From the NCBI GenBank assembly GCA_964531735.1, contig CAZHGD010000054.1, positions 1 to 41,035 on the forward strand: a stretch of DNA of 41,035 nucleotides, in the 5' to 3' direction. The notes beneath the pieces were generated by a model that saw nothing but the letters and a program-made list of their open reading frames with translations, was not told the DNA's origin and made no database searches. Shown here piece after piece: positions 7,451-14,903 of this stretch. Numbering within the stretch: the stretch's first letter is position 1; every line of letters begins with the position of its first letter. Origin of the DNA: CAZHGD01 sp964531735. GTDB taxonomy: Bacteria > Armatimonadota > UBA10988. A program made the position numbers and the translations under genes.

Positions 7451-8851
7451 GTGAGAACAAGGCAGCAGCATCGCTGCGAGGCCTGTGGGCAGGTGACGGC
7501 GCGCTGGATGGGCCGGTGCCCGTCGTGTCAGGCCTGGGGCACATTGAAGGAAGAGGACACGCCGGCGCGGGCGCCCGGCGCGAGCAAGGCTACGTCTCCG
7601 GGAACACGGGCGGGCAGTGTCCGGCTGAGTCAGATCGACACCCGCGAGTCACAGCGCGTGTCGACCTGTCTGGCGGAGTTTGACCGCGTCCTCGGAGGCG
7701 GTCTGGTGCCGGGCTCGATTGTGCTGGTTGGTGGCGAGCCGGGGGTGGGCAAGTCGACGCTGTTGCTCCAGGCCGGAGCCGCGATCACGCAGGCCGATAC
7801 CCCGGTGCTGTATGTTTCCGGTGAGGAATCGGCACAGCAGATCCGGCAGCGTGCCGACCGCTTGGGCGTGGTCGACGGCGCGCTGTCGGTGCTGTGTGCC
7901 ACGGATCTGGAGAGCGTGGAGCAGGCCATCGAGGCCGAGCGTCCGCGGGTGGCAGTGGTCGACTCGGTGCAGACGCTGCGGGCGGACACGGTGGAGTCGG
8001 GCGCGGGGACGCTGACGCAGGTGCGTGAGTGCGCGGCGCGCCTGGCCGACTTGGCGCGCCGCACGCAGACCGCGGTGGTCCTGGTGGGTCATGTCACCAA
8101 GGAGGGCGGTCTGGCCGGTCCGAAGGTGATGGAACACATTGTGGACACGGTGCTGCTGTTTGAGGGCGAGCGGTCGCAGGCGCTGAAGGTGCTGCGCGCG
8201 GCGAAGAACCGGCACGGCTCGACCAATGAGGTCGGCCTGTTCGAGATGGGCGACGACGGGCTGCGCGAGGTGGCCAACCCCTCGCGGTTGCTGCTGGCGG
8301 AGCGGCAGGACGAGGCGGTGGGCACGGTGGCCTGCGCGAGTGTCGAGGGCACGCGGCCGTTGCTCCTGGAGGTGCAGGCGCTGGTGGCGCCGAGCCCGTT
8401 TGCCGCGCCGCGACGAGTCGTCAGCGGACTGGACGCCAGTCGAGTCCACCTGATCCTGGCGGTCTTGGAACAACACGCCGGAATCCGCGTCAGCAATGCC
8501 GACGTGTACGTGAACGTGGCGGGAGGCGTGCGGATCGCCGAACCGGCCGGCGACCTGGCGGTCGCGCTGGCCGTCGCCTCGAGTGTCACCGGGTACCCGG
8601 TCCCGGCGAGCTGGGTGGTGTTTGGCGAGGTGGGCCTGACCGGCGAAGTCCGGACGGTCAGTCACGCGGGCCGGCGGCTGGAGGAGGCCAGCCGGCTTGG
8701 GTTTGCGGCAGCGGTGCTGCCCCGGCGTGGCGCGCCACCGACGGCGGCGGTCGCGCTGCACGCGGTGGGCACCGTGGCCGAGGCGGTCAAGGCATTCCGC
8801 CCGGATCCGGGCGCCAGGAGTATGATGTCATCAGACGTGGGAGTCTCATGA
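7451..8851 (+). CDS. radA: DNA repair protein RadA (RecA-like ATPase with Lon-like domain)
   Basis: 466 residues from GTG 7451. RadA helps branch migration and processing of recombination intermediates during DNA repair. The domain order is complete. An N-terminal zinc finger has Cys9-x2-Cys12 and Cys23-x2-Cys26. The RecA-like ATPase has Walker A GGEPGVGKST (94-103) and a VVDSVQTL Walker B. The RadA-specific motif KNRHGSTNE lies at 252-260, with the usual Phe replaced by His. The C-terminal Lon-protease-like domain lacks a proteolytic signature and has VYVNVAGGVRIAEPAGD in the usual place. It is the first gene of a four-gene operon, and its stop overlaps the next start by 4 nt (ATGA at 8848-8851). 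The order radA-PIN/TRAM-ispD-ispF is widely conserved in bacteria. Confidence 0.97.
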   Translation: MRTRQQHRCEACGQVTARWMGRCPSCQAWGTLKEEDTPARAPGASKATSPGTRAGSVRLSQIDTRESQRVSTCLAEFDRVLGGGLVPGSIVLVGGEPGVGKSTLLLQAGAAITQADTPVLYVSGEESAQQIRQRADRLGVVDGALSVLCATDLESVEQAIEAERPRVAVVDSVQTLRADTVESGAGTLTQVRECAARLADLARRTQTAVVLVGHVTKEGGLAGPKVMEHIVDTVLLFEGERSQALKVLRAAKNRHGSTNEVGLFEMGDDGLREVANPSRLLLAERQDEAVGTVACASVEGTRPLLLEVQALVAPSPFAAPRRVVSGLDASRVHLILAVLEQHAGIRVSNADVYVNVAGGVRIAEPAGDLAVALAVASSVTGYPVPASWVVFGEVGLTGEVRTVSHAGRRLEEASRLGFAAAVLPRRGAPPTAAVALHAVGTVAEAVKAFRPDPGARSMMSSDVGVS

Positions 8852-10086
8852 GCACCAGCGAGAGCCTGGAAACCGAAACCCCAACCGCGCCGAGTTCGGT
8901 CGGCGCCAAGCCGGCGGTCCCGGACACGCCGGCCAGTGTCGGGGTGGCCACTCAGCCGCTGCACATCGCGTTCAGCGGTGTGCTGACCATCATCGGCGCG
9001 GTCCTGGGCTATCGCGCCGCTGACTGGTATATCCGTGCGCTGAACACCTCTTCGGAGGCCACCTTCCGCGAGTTGGCCAGTGGGCGATGGGCGGCCGGCA
9101 ACCTGATCGCCGTGACGGTCATCGGGATGCTGCTCGGCTTCCTGTTGGCCTCCATCACCTTCCGGCAGATCGTGGCGGTCGTACCGCGCATCGAGCAGTT
9201 GCCGGTGGAAGACAAGGTCGCCGGCCTGTTCGGGGTCATCCTCGGCCTGATTGTGGCGGTGCTGCTGCAGCCGCTGCTCAACAGCGTACCGACCTTCGGC
9301 GCCATCCTGGTGGTCGCCACCTACGTGTTTGCGGTGTCCGCCGGCGTGCTGTTCACCATCAGCATGAAGAAGGAGCTGGTGGGCATGTTCGCCCGGAGCA
9401 GTGCGGTCAGCGAAGAGGACGCCAAGCGCCTCAAGGCGGCCGGCGCGCGACCGAAGCTGCTGGACACAAATGTCATCATCGACGGCCGCATCCTGGACGT
9501 TTGGAACAGCGGCTTCATCGAGGGCGAACTGCTGGTGCCGCAGTTCGTGCTGGACGAACTGCAACTGATTGCCGACAGCGCCGACGACCTGAAGCGGGCG
9601 CGTGGGCGGCGCGGGCTCGAGCTGCTCAACCGCATGAAGGACGACATCGCTGGCTTCCGTGTGCTGCGGCCGCGGGACTACGGCGTGTCGGTCAACGACG
9701 TAGACGGCGTCGACCAGAAGCTGATCCGGGTGGCGACCCACATGGAAGCGGCCCTGGTGACCAACGATTTCAACCTCAACCGCGTGGCCGACGTTCAGGG
9801 CATCCCGGTACTGAACGTCAACCGGCTGGCGCTGTCGCTCAAGCCGGTGGTCATTGCAGGCGAGGAGATGACGGTGCACATCATCCGCGCCGGCCGTGAC
9901 CCGGGCCAGGGCGTGGCTTACCTCGACGACGGCACCATGGTGGTGGTCGAGGATGGCGAGACGAAGATCGGCCGGACGGTGGACGTCGAGGTGAGCAGCC
10001 TGCTCCAGACGGTGGCCGGCAAGATGATCTTTGCCCACCTGAGGGACGGCGGCCACGGCGGCCGGTCAGGCGGCCACTCGCGGTGA
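8848..10086 (+). CDS. Membrane-anchored PIN/TRAM-domain protein, YacL-like
   Basis: 412 residues with three parts. After a flexible Ser/Thr/Pro-rich start (1-36), four hydrophobic helices follow at about 40-58, 85-103, 124-142 and 151-170. The PIN nuclease-fold domain (about 203-325) has LLDTNVIIDGRILD, Glu237, Asp286/Asp289 and TNDFNLN, giving the acidic cluster of PIN enzymes. The TRAM RNA-binding domain is at about 338-397. This is the architecture of YacL-type proteins encoded next to radA and ispD. The biochemical role of the family is poorly known; a membrane-tethered RNA-cleaving activity is a family-based inference. The gene overlaps radA by 4 nt and ispDF by 4 nt (GTGA), which suggests translational coupling. 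Confidence 0.93.
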   Translation: MSTSESLETETPTAPSSVGAKPAVPDTPASVGVATQPLHIAFSGVLTIIGAVLGYRAADWYIRALNTSSEATFRELASGRWAAGNLIAVTVIGMLLGFLLASITFRQIVAVVPRIEQLPVEDKVAGLFGVILGLIVAVLLQPLLNSVPTFGAILVVATYVFAVSAGVLFTISMKKELVGMFARSSAVSEEDAKRLKAAGARPKLLDTNVIIDGRILDVWNSGFIEGELLVPQFVLDELQLIADSADDLKRARGRRGLELLNRMKDDIAGFRVLRPRDYGVSVNDVDGVDQKLIRVATHMEAALVTNDFNLNRVADVQGIPVLNVNRLALSLKPVVIAGEEMTVHIIRAGRDPGQGVAYLDDGTMVVVEDGETKIGRTVDVEVSSLLQTVAGKMIFAHLRDGGHGGRSGGHSR

Positions 10087-11261
10087 CAGCCCATCGCGCC
10101 GCCGTGGTGATTCCGGCCGCCGGGACCGGGACCCGCGTTGGCGGCACCACCAACAAGCTCCTGCAGCCGCTGTCGGGCGAACCCCTGTTGCTGCACACCC
10201 TCCGCGCCGTTGCCGCCACCGGCTTCGCGCAGGTGGTCCTGGTCACCCGACCCGAAGAGCGCGAGGGCATCGGGCAGTTGGCCGCCGCCGCCGGCTGCGC
10301 GGTCACCTTCGCCGACGGCGGACCCACCCGACAGGCCTCGGTGGCGGCTGGTCTAGCCGCCGTGCGCGATGACCTGACGCTGGTGGCGGTTCACGACGGC
10401 GCCCGGCCGGGCGTGACGCCGGCGCTGTTCGAAGCGGCGCTGGCGGCCGCCGAGGAGTATGGCGGCGCGGTAGTGGCGGTGCCGGTGGCCGACACGCTGT
10501 TCCGGACCACAGACGGCCGGCTGGCTGCGCCCGTGGACCGCGAGAACGTCTATGCGATGCAGACGCCGCAGGCGTTCCGGCTGGCGGTGCTGCGCGACGC
10601 CGCCGACCGGGCGCGCGCCAGCGGCCTGGTCGGCACTGACGAGGCCAGCCTGGTGCTGGCTGCCGGCGGTCGCGTGCAGGTGGTGGAAGGGCTGGCGCGC
10701 AACCTGAAGATCACCCGGCGCGATGACTTCGCCGTGGCGGAGGCCTTCCAGCGGGCCGATGAGGAGGCGGACATGACCCCGCTGCGCGTGGGCTTCGGTT
10801 ACGACATCCATCCGTTGGTGCCCGGCCGCGAGTGCTGGCTGGGCGGCGTGCTCATCGACTCGCCGGTGGGTCCGGACGGGCACTCCGACGCCGATGTGCT
10901 GCTCCATGCCATCTGCGATGCCCTGCTGGGCGCCGCGGCGCTCGGCGACATCGGGCGGCATTTCCCCAACACCGCGGCCGAGTACCACAACATCAGCAGC
11001 CTGAAGCTGCTGGCGGAGACCGACCGGCTGGTCCGTGAGGCCGGCTACCGCGTGGTCAACGTCGACGCCACGGTGATCGCGGAGCAGCCCAGACTGGCGC
11101 CGCACGTGCCGCTGATGCAGACTCGCATTGCGGGCGCGTTGTCCATTGGTGAAACAGACGTGAGCATCAAGGCCACCACCAACGAGCGACTCGGTTCGCT
11201 CGGCGCCGCGGAAGGTATCGCGGCGCACGCGGTGGCGGCGTTGGTGCGCCACAAGGAGTAG
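10083..11261 (+). CDS. ispDF: Bifunctional IspD-IspF of the MEP isoprenoid pathway
   Basis: 392 residues from a GTG that overlaps the preceding stop. The first 230 residues are IspD, the CDP-ME synthase, with the nucleotidyltransferase loop PAAGTGTRVGGTTNK (Lys25) and AVHDGARP. The rest is IspF, the cyclase that makes 2-C-methylerythritol 2,4-cyclodiphosphate. It has Asp241/His243 in GYDIHPL, GPDGHSDADVLLHA and DVSIKATTNE, which supply the zinc ligands and active site. The two enzymes are fused in one frame without a long linker; such fusions occur in several bacterial groups. The intervening IspE step must be encoded elsewhere. An internal ATG at the domain boundary has its own ribosome-binding-like sequence (see 10761-10775). 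Confidence 0.96.
   Translation: MTAHRAAVVIPAAGTGTRVGGTTNKLLQPLSGEPLLLHTLRAVAATGFAQVVLVTRPEEREGIGQLAAAAGCAVTFADGGPTRQASVAAGLAAVRDDLTLVAVHDGARPGVTPALFEAALAAAEEYGGAVVAVPVADTLFRTTDGRLAAPVDRENVYAMQTPQAFRLAVLRDAADRARASGLVGTDEASLVLAAGGRVQVVEGLARNLKITRRDDFAVAEAFQRADEEADMTPLRVGFGYDIHPLVPGRECWLGGVLIDSPVGPDGHSDADVLLHAICDALLGAAALGDIGRHFPNTAAEYHNISSLKLLAETDRLVREAGYRVVNVDATVIAEQPRLAPHVPLMQTRIAGALSIGETDVSIKATTNERLGSLGAAEGIAAHAVAALVRHKE
10761..10775 (+). promoter_or_regulatory. Internal Shine-Dalgarno and ATG at the IspD/IspF boundary
   Basis: GAGGAGG at 10761-10767, five bases, then an in-frame ATG at 10773 that is exactly the start of the IspF domain (Met231). Separate translation of free IspF is possible. 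The GAGGAGG also encodes ordinary Glu codons, so it may be chance or a relic of two former genes. Confidence 0.4.
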
Positions 11262-11265
11262 AGCG

Positions 11266-11808
11266 ATGAAGACCCAGGTACTTGGTCGCGGCCTTGAGTT
11301 GTCGGCCCCGTTGACCCAGCACATCGATAACCGTCTGGCGCAGTGGGGCGACCGCTACTTGTTCATGCTCGAGGCGCACGTGGTGGTGGAGAAGCAGCGC
11401 GGCTGGTACACCTGCGAGGTGACGCTGCACGCCAAGCATCAGCTCCTCCGCTCCGAAGAGCGCAGCAACGACCTGGCGAGTTCCATCGATACGGCCCTGG
11501 ACAAGCTGGAGCGACAGCTCGACCGCCACAAGAGCCGCCTGCTGCGCCGCTCGAAGGCGCGTGATTCGCGCGAGGCGCCGCCGCTGACCTCGTATGAGCC
11601 CGAGACGCCCGAAGAGGAGTACCAGGCGCCGCGCGTGGTCAAGGTCAAGAAGATCGCCATCAAGCCGATGTCGGTCGAAGAGGCTGCGCTCCAGATGGAG
11701 CTGCTGGGCCACGATTTCTATGTCTTCACCGATGACGAATCCAGCGAGATGAACGTCATCTACAAGCGCCGCAACGGCGATATCGGCCTGATTCAGCCCG
11801 GCGAGTAG
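11266..11808 (+). CDS. hpf: Ribosome hibernation promoting factor, long form
   Basis: 180 residues, the size of long HPF, which alone dimerises ribosomes into inactive 100S particles in stationary phase. The N-terminal domain (about 1-100) has the HPF/YfiA beta-alpha-beta pattern with LTQHIDNRLAQ and DTALDKLERQLDRHKSRL. An acidic and proline linker (about 105-122) leads to the C-terminal dimerisation domain (KIAIKPMSVEEAALQM ... FYVFTDDESSEMNVIYKRRNG). The ATG lies four bases after the ispDF stop, and GGAG in the overlapping end serves as a ribosome-binding site. It is the last gene of the radA operon and is followed by a strong hairpin. Confidence 0.95.
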   Translation: MKTQVLGRGLELSAPLTQHIDNRLAQWGDRYLFMLEAHVVVEKQRGWYTCEVTLHAKHQLLRSEERSNDLASSIDTALDKLERQLDRHKSRLLRRSKARDSREAPPLTSYEPETPEEEYQAPRVVKVKKIAIKPMSVEEAALQMELLGHDFYVFTDDESSEMNVIYKRRNGDIGLIQPGE

Positions 11809-11834
11809 TCGCCGCGCCGACCCCGTGGGCACCA

Positions 11835-11869
11835 CCGCCCGCCGCAACCGGCCTGGCTGCGGCGGGCGG
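11835..11869. terminator. Strong hairpin, probable bidirectional terminator
   Basis: A perfect 12-bp stem, CCGCCCGCCGCA (11835-11846) with TGCGGCGGGCGG (11858-11869), and an 11-base loop. It sits in the 89-bp gap between the convergent hpf and DUF6785 genes. No T-run follows, as is common in very GC-rich genomes. Confidence 0.65.
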
Positions 11870-11897
11870 ACTGTCTGAGCGCGGTGGCGCGCGGCGC

Positions 11898-13802
11898 TCA
11901 GAAGCTGAAGATCTCGTGGCCGTGGACGCCCGCCAGCGCGTCGATCAGCACCCACAGGCCGGCACTGGCATACTCGCCCAGGATCAGGGCCAGGAAGCCG
12001 GGGAGCAACTGCCGGTAGGCGCGGGCGCCGCCATAGCGCAAGGTCAGCGTCTTCAGCAGCCAGCCGACCAGGATCGGGAACCAGAAGTTGACCATCGGCC
12101 AACTGGCGCCCATCAGGTAACCGACGGGGTTGAGCGGCCAGCGCCAGAAGGCATGGTGCAACTGCATCAGGATGGCCATGGTGCCGGCGCCGAGCGCCAG
12201 CCAGCCGAAGTCGCCCGGCCGGGCCGATTCGCCGTTGAGCACCAGGTGGGTGGTCCAGGAGCAGTAGAGGTTGTTCACGTAGTAGCTGGTGAACCACGGG
12301 TTGAGCATGGTGCCGCCGTGGGTCAGCAGCAGGCGCACCGTACTGACCAGCGATAGCGGCACGGCCACAGCCACGGCGGCCGCCATGGCCCACCAGAGGT
12401 GCCGGGCCGGTACGGCGGCGAGCTCGGCGAGTTTGAGCCCCTGGAGGAGGGCCGCCTGCAGCGGACTCCGATTGTCGACCATCCACAGGTGATCGAGCAG
12501 TGCCAGGGCCGGCAGGCGCGGCGGCGTCGGCCCAGCGGTGCCGACGGCCGAGAGCACCAAGTTGAGCGGGCGGAACGGATGCTGCACGTAGAGCATGCCG
12601 GCCTCGGCGACCAGGCGCGTGCCGACCAGTTGGAACAGCAGGTAGCAGCCCATCAGGGCGAGGCACCAGACGGGACCGCCGCCGACCAGATCGGCCCAGA
12701 TGGCGAGCAAGGCCGCCCCCGCGCAGGTGATGGCGAGCGTTGTGCGGCGACTGGCGTCGCTGGCCTGGTGGCGGGCGGCCCACATCCGCCGGACCAGCGC
12801 GCCGCCGACCATCATCACGCCACCGATCATCTGCAGCGCGACGAACCGGCGTACCGGGTAGGCTTGGACGAACGGCAGATCGAAGCCGAGTTGGGCCGCG
12901 ATGACCTGCTGGGCCAGGAAGCACAGGTAGAAGAACCACAGCGAGAAGCCCAGCTCGCTGGGCAGCAGGTAGGTCAGGCCGATCACGGTGAACAGGAACC
13001 GCAGCCACAACGGCTGCACGGCCTGGGCGGCGCGGCCGGTGAGGCTGGCGCCGATATCGATCTGGTGGATGTTGATGGCCGGCACGGCCGGAACGTGGTA
13101 GTGCAAGCCGTTGACGCCGTGGACCACGACCGGCACCAGGAAGAAGGTCCAGACCAGCGGCGAGCGGAGCAGCCCGGGCCAGCACGCCGTCGCGGGCTCG
13201 TACTGCGCGAGTTGGTAGGGGAGCTGGACGAGCGGGAAGACGAGTCGCTCCTCGACGATCCACGGCCGGCGCACGGCTTCAGCGCCGGCGGCCAGGAGCA
13301 GGTAGGTGGCGGTCACGAGCGTGCCCCAGCCGATCACCGGGCCGGCCCAGGCGCTCAGCGGCACGCGGCGGCCCGGTGGGAGCCCTTCATAGAGCGCCGT
13401 GGCGACGTGCTGGGGGACGAACAACCACCGCGGCAGATGCCGGAGCACGGTCTCCGCGTAGTGGTTCTCGGGCCGGGCGAAGTAGACCGGACCGGCCGCG
13501 TAGGGCACCACCAGGCCGGTCAGGCCGAAGCTGCTGAGGCCGGCGGCGACCAGCATCATGGCGTAGGCGCAGAGCAGTTCGGTGCTGCTCAGGCCACCAC
13601 CGGCCCGGCGCCACGCTGCGTTGGCGACGACCAGCGCGAGGAGCAGGCAGCACGAGCCGATCGGGAACGCGGTGAGCCCCAGCCAGGTGCCGCGGAGGAC
13701 GAGGTCGCTGTACGGCGTGCACCAACTGAGGACGGCGGCGCCGCCGAGGCCGATGGCGACCGCGCGCCCGGTGATTCTGTGGGGGCCGGCCGACACCGCC
13801 AT
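11898..13802 (-). CDS. DUF6785-type polytopic membrane protein (copy 1)
   Basis: 634 residues with about 12 or more hydrophobic helices. The family, DUF6785 (often with a DUF6784 end), has no assigned substrate. ATG 13802 fits best: the frame is open to 13910, but those extra residues are Arg/Pro-rich and carry no membrane segment, and GAGAGG lies upstream of 13802. Motifs shared with the second copy (14904-16895) include RPWIVEERLVFPLVQLP against RQWADNEKLVFPLVTLP, GFSLWFFYLC against LFSLWFFFVM, VAEAGML against VAEAGLL, and NPVGYLMGASWPMVNFWF against HPLAYAVCGSWTMLVFWF. A transport role is plausible from topology alone. It reads away from the zinc-ribbon gene at 13985. Confidence 0.82.
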   Translation of the reverse strand: MAVSAGPHRITGRAVAIGLGGAAVLSWCTPYSDLVLRGTWLGLTAFPIGSCCLLLALVVANAAWRRAGGGLSSTELLCAYAMMLVAAGLSSFGLTGLVVPYAAGPVYFARPENHYAETVLRHLPRWLFVPQHVATALYEGLPPGRRVPLSAWAGPVIGWGTLVTATYLLLAAGAEAVRRPWIVEERLVFPLVQLPYQLAQYEPATACWPGLLRSPLVWTFFLVPVVVHGVNGLHYHVPAVPAINIHQIDIGASLTGRAAQAVQPLWLRFLFTVIGLTYLLPSELGFSLWFFYLCFLAQQVIAAQLGFDLPFVQAYPVRRFVALQMIGGVMMVGGALVRRMWAARHQASDASRRTTLAITCAGAALLAIWADLVGGGPVWCLALMGCYLLFQLVGTRLVAEAGMLYVQHPFRPLNLVLSAVGTAGPTPPRLPALALLDHLWMVDNRSPLQAALLQGLKLAELAAVPARHLWWAMAAAVAVAVPLSLVSTVRLLLTHGGTMLNPWFTSYYVNNLYCSWTTHLVLNGESARPGDFGWLALGAGTMAILMQLHHAFWRWPLNPVGYLMGASWPMVNFWFPILVGWLLKTLTLRYGGARAYRQLLPGFLALILGEYASAGLWVLIDALAGVHGHEIFSF

Positions 13803-13984
13803 GGCGCGCCACCTCTCGCCGCCGTCACCGGCGAGTTGGCGGCGGCGGTCACGGTTCCTGCTGCGGCCCGGGCACAGGGATTCGAGGTGGCCGGAAGGAG
13901 GCGGTGGCAACTTGGCGAAGCACGGACGGGCGATGTGCGTTCATTATCGAGATGCCCGCATCACCCGGTGGGCAGGAGGCCCGG

Positions 13985-14311
13985 ATGAGCGACGACTTGG
14001 CGGTCACCAAAGCCCGGCTTCAGGAACTGGCCCGGCTGCAGAAACGACGGCATCTGACCGAGGCCGAGCTATGGGAGGCGGCAGACCTGCTGCGCTCATT
14101 CGGCAAAGAGACCGCAGCTCGCGAAGCCGAAGCGGCGGCGCTCCGGCAGCGTGCTCGTGAGCTGCTCAACACACCTGACGCGACTTTCACGCTGGCCGAC
14201 GAAGCGGCCGACGCCGATATCTTCTACTGCCGCGAGTGCGGCCGCGAGATCACTCGCGCGCAGGCCGAGGAGTACGTCTACCACTGCCCGCAGTGCGCTG
14301 AGAACCTGTGA
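13985..14311 (+). CDS. Small zinc-ribbon protein of unknown function
   Basis: 108 residues from ATG 13985, which has a perfect AGGAGG five bases upstream; longer frames from 13904 lack this. The first 75 residues are highly charged and helical (RLQELARLQKRRHLTEAELW ... ETAAREAEAAALRQRARELL), consistent with a coiled coil. The C-terminus holds Cys82-x2-Cys85 and Cys101-x2-Cys104, a four-cysteine zinc-ribbon. I do not recognise the family. The 57-base gap to the PAS gene at 14369 on the same strand suggests co-transcription. The pair is flanked on both sides by opposite-strand DUF6785 genes, so a link to those membrane proteins is possible but unproven. Confidence 0.7.
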   Translation: MSDDLAVTKARLQELARLQKRRHLTEAELWEAADLLRSFGKETAAREAEAAALRQRARELLNTPDATFTLADEAADADIFYCRECGREITRAQAEEYVYHCPQCAENL

Positions 14312-14368
14312 ACATGCGCCGACTCGCGCGGCTGGCCAGACCGGTGGCCGGCTGGCGGGAGTAGCGCC

Positions 14369-14896
14369 ATGCGGAGTGTCTGCGCCTGGTGTGGCGTGGT
14401 GCTGCGGGCGTCGGGCAACCAGGCCGACGCCGCGGAGCCGATCACTCACGGCATCTGCCGAGCGTGCGCCGACGCGTTGCTGGCCGACCTGACGGCGCCC
14501 CTCGACTCCAGCCTCGAGCGGCTGGCCGCGCCGATCCTGGTCGTCGATTCGGACGTGACGGTGATCGGCGCCAACAGCCAGGCCCTGGCGGCGCTGGCCA
14601 AACCGCTCGAGGAAGTCACCGGGCAGCGGGGCGGAGACGTCATCGGGTGCCAGTGGTCCCATCAGCCCGGTGGCTGCGGCCGGCAGGTCTGCTGCCGGAC
14701 CTGCGCCATCCGCCGCACGGTCAGCGACACGCACAGCACCGGCGTTGCGCGCAAGGCCGTGCCGGCCTACACGGACGTCGTCACCCCGGCCGGCCCACGG
14801 CGCCTCAACCTGCTGATCTCCACCGAGAAGCTCGGCGATCTGGTGCTTCTGCGCATCGATGAGCTGGGCCTGGCCGACGAGCCGGACCCAGCCTGA
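14369..14896 (+). CDS. PAS-like protein with double Cys motif and a C-rich cluster
   Basis: 175 residues. The N-terminus has Cys5-x2-Cys8 and Cys30-x2-Cys33, a probable zinc-binding knuckle. A PAS-like domain follows (about 51-165: LAAPILVVDSDVTVIGANSQA, ending in LNLLISTEKLGDLVLLRIDE). In its middle is a cysteine cluster at Cys94, Cys103, Cys108, Cys109 and Cys112, within PGGCGRQVCCRTCAIRRTV. This GGCG...C..C.IR..V pattern is known from uncharacterised bacterial PAS proteins. It may bind metal or an Fe-S centre, or sense redox state, which is inference. No output domain is present, so it would have to signal through a partner. The ATG is preceded by GGGAG. It ends 7 bases from the convergent DUF6785 gene. 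Confidence 0.75.
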   Translation: MRSVCAWCGVVLRASGNQADAAEPITHGICRACADALLADLTAPLDSSLERLAAPILVVDSDVTVIGANSQALAALAKPLEEVTGQRGGDVIGCQWSHQPGGCGRQVCCRTCAIRRTVSDTHSTGVARKAVPAYTDVVTPAGPRRLNLLISTEKLGDLVLLRIDELGLADEPDPA

Positions 14897-14903
14897 CGCC
14901 GGC

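Noticed and set aside
11167..13263. 698-codon leftward open frame across hpf and a DUF6785 gene
   Set aside because: It crosses the strong hairpin at 11835 and two recognised genes, and the translation is Arg/Ala-rich filler.
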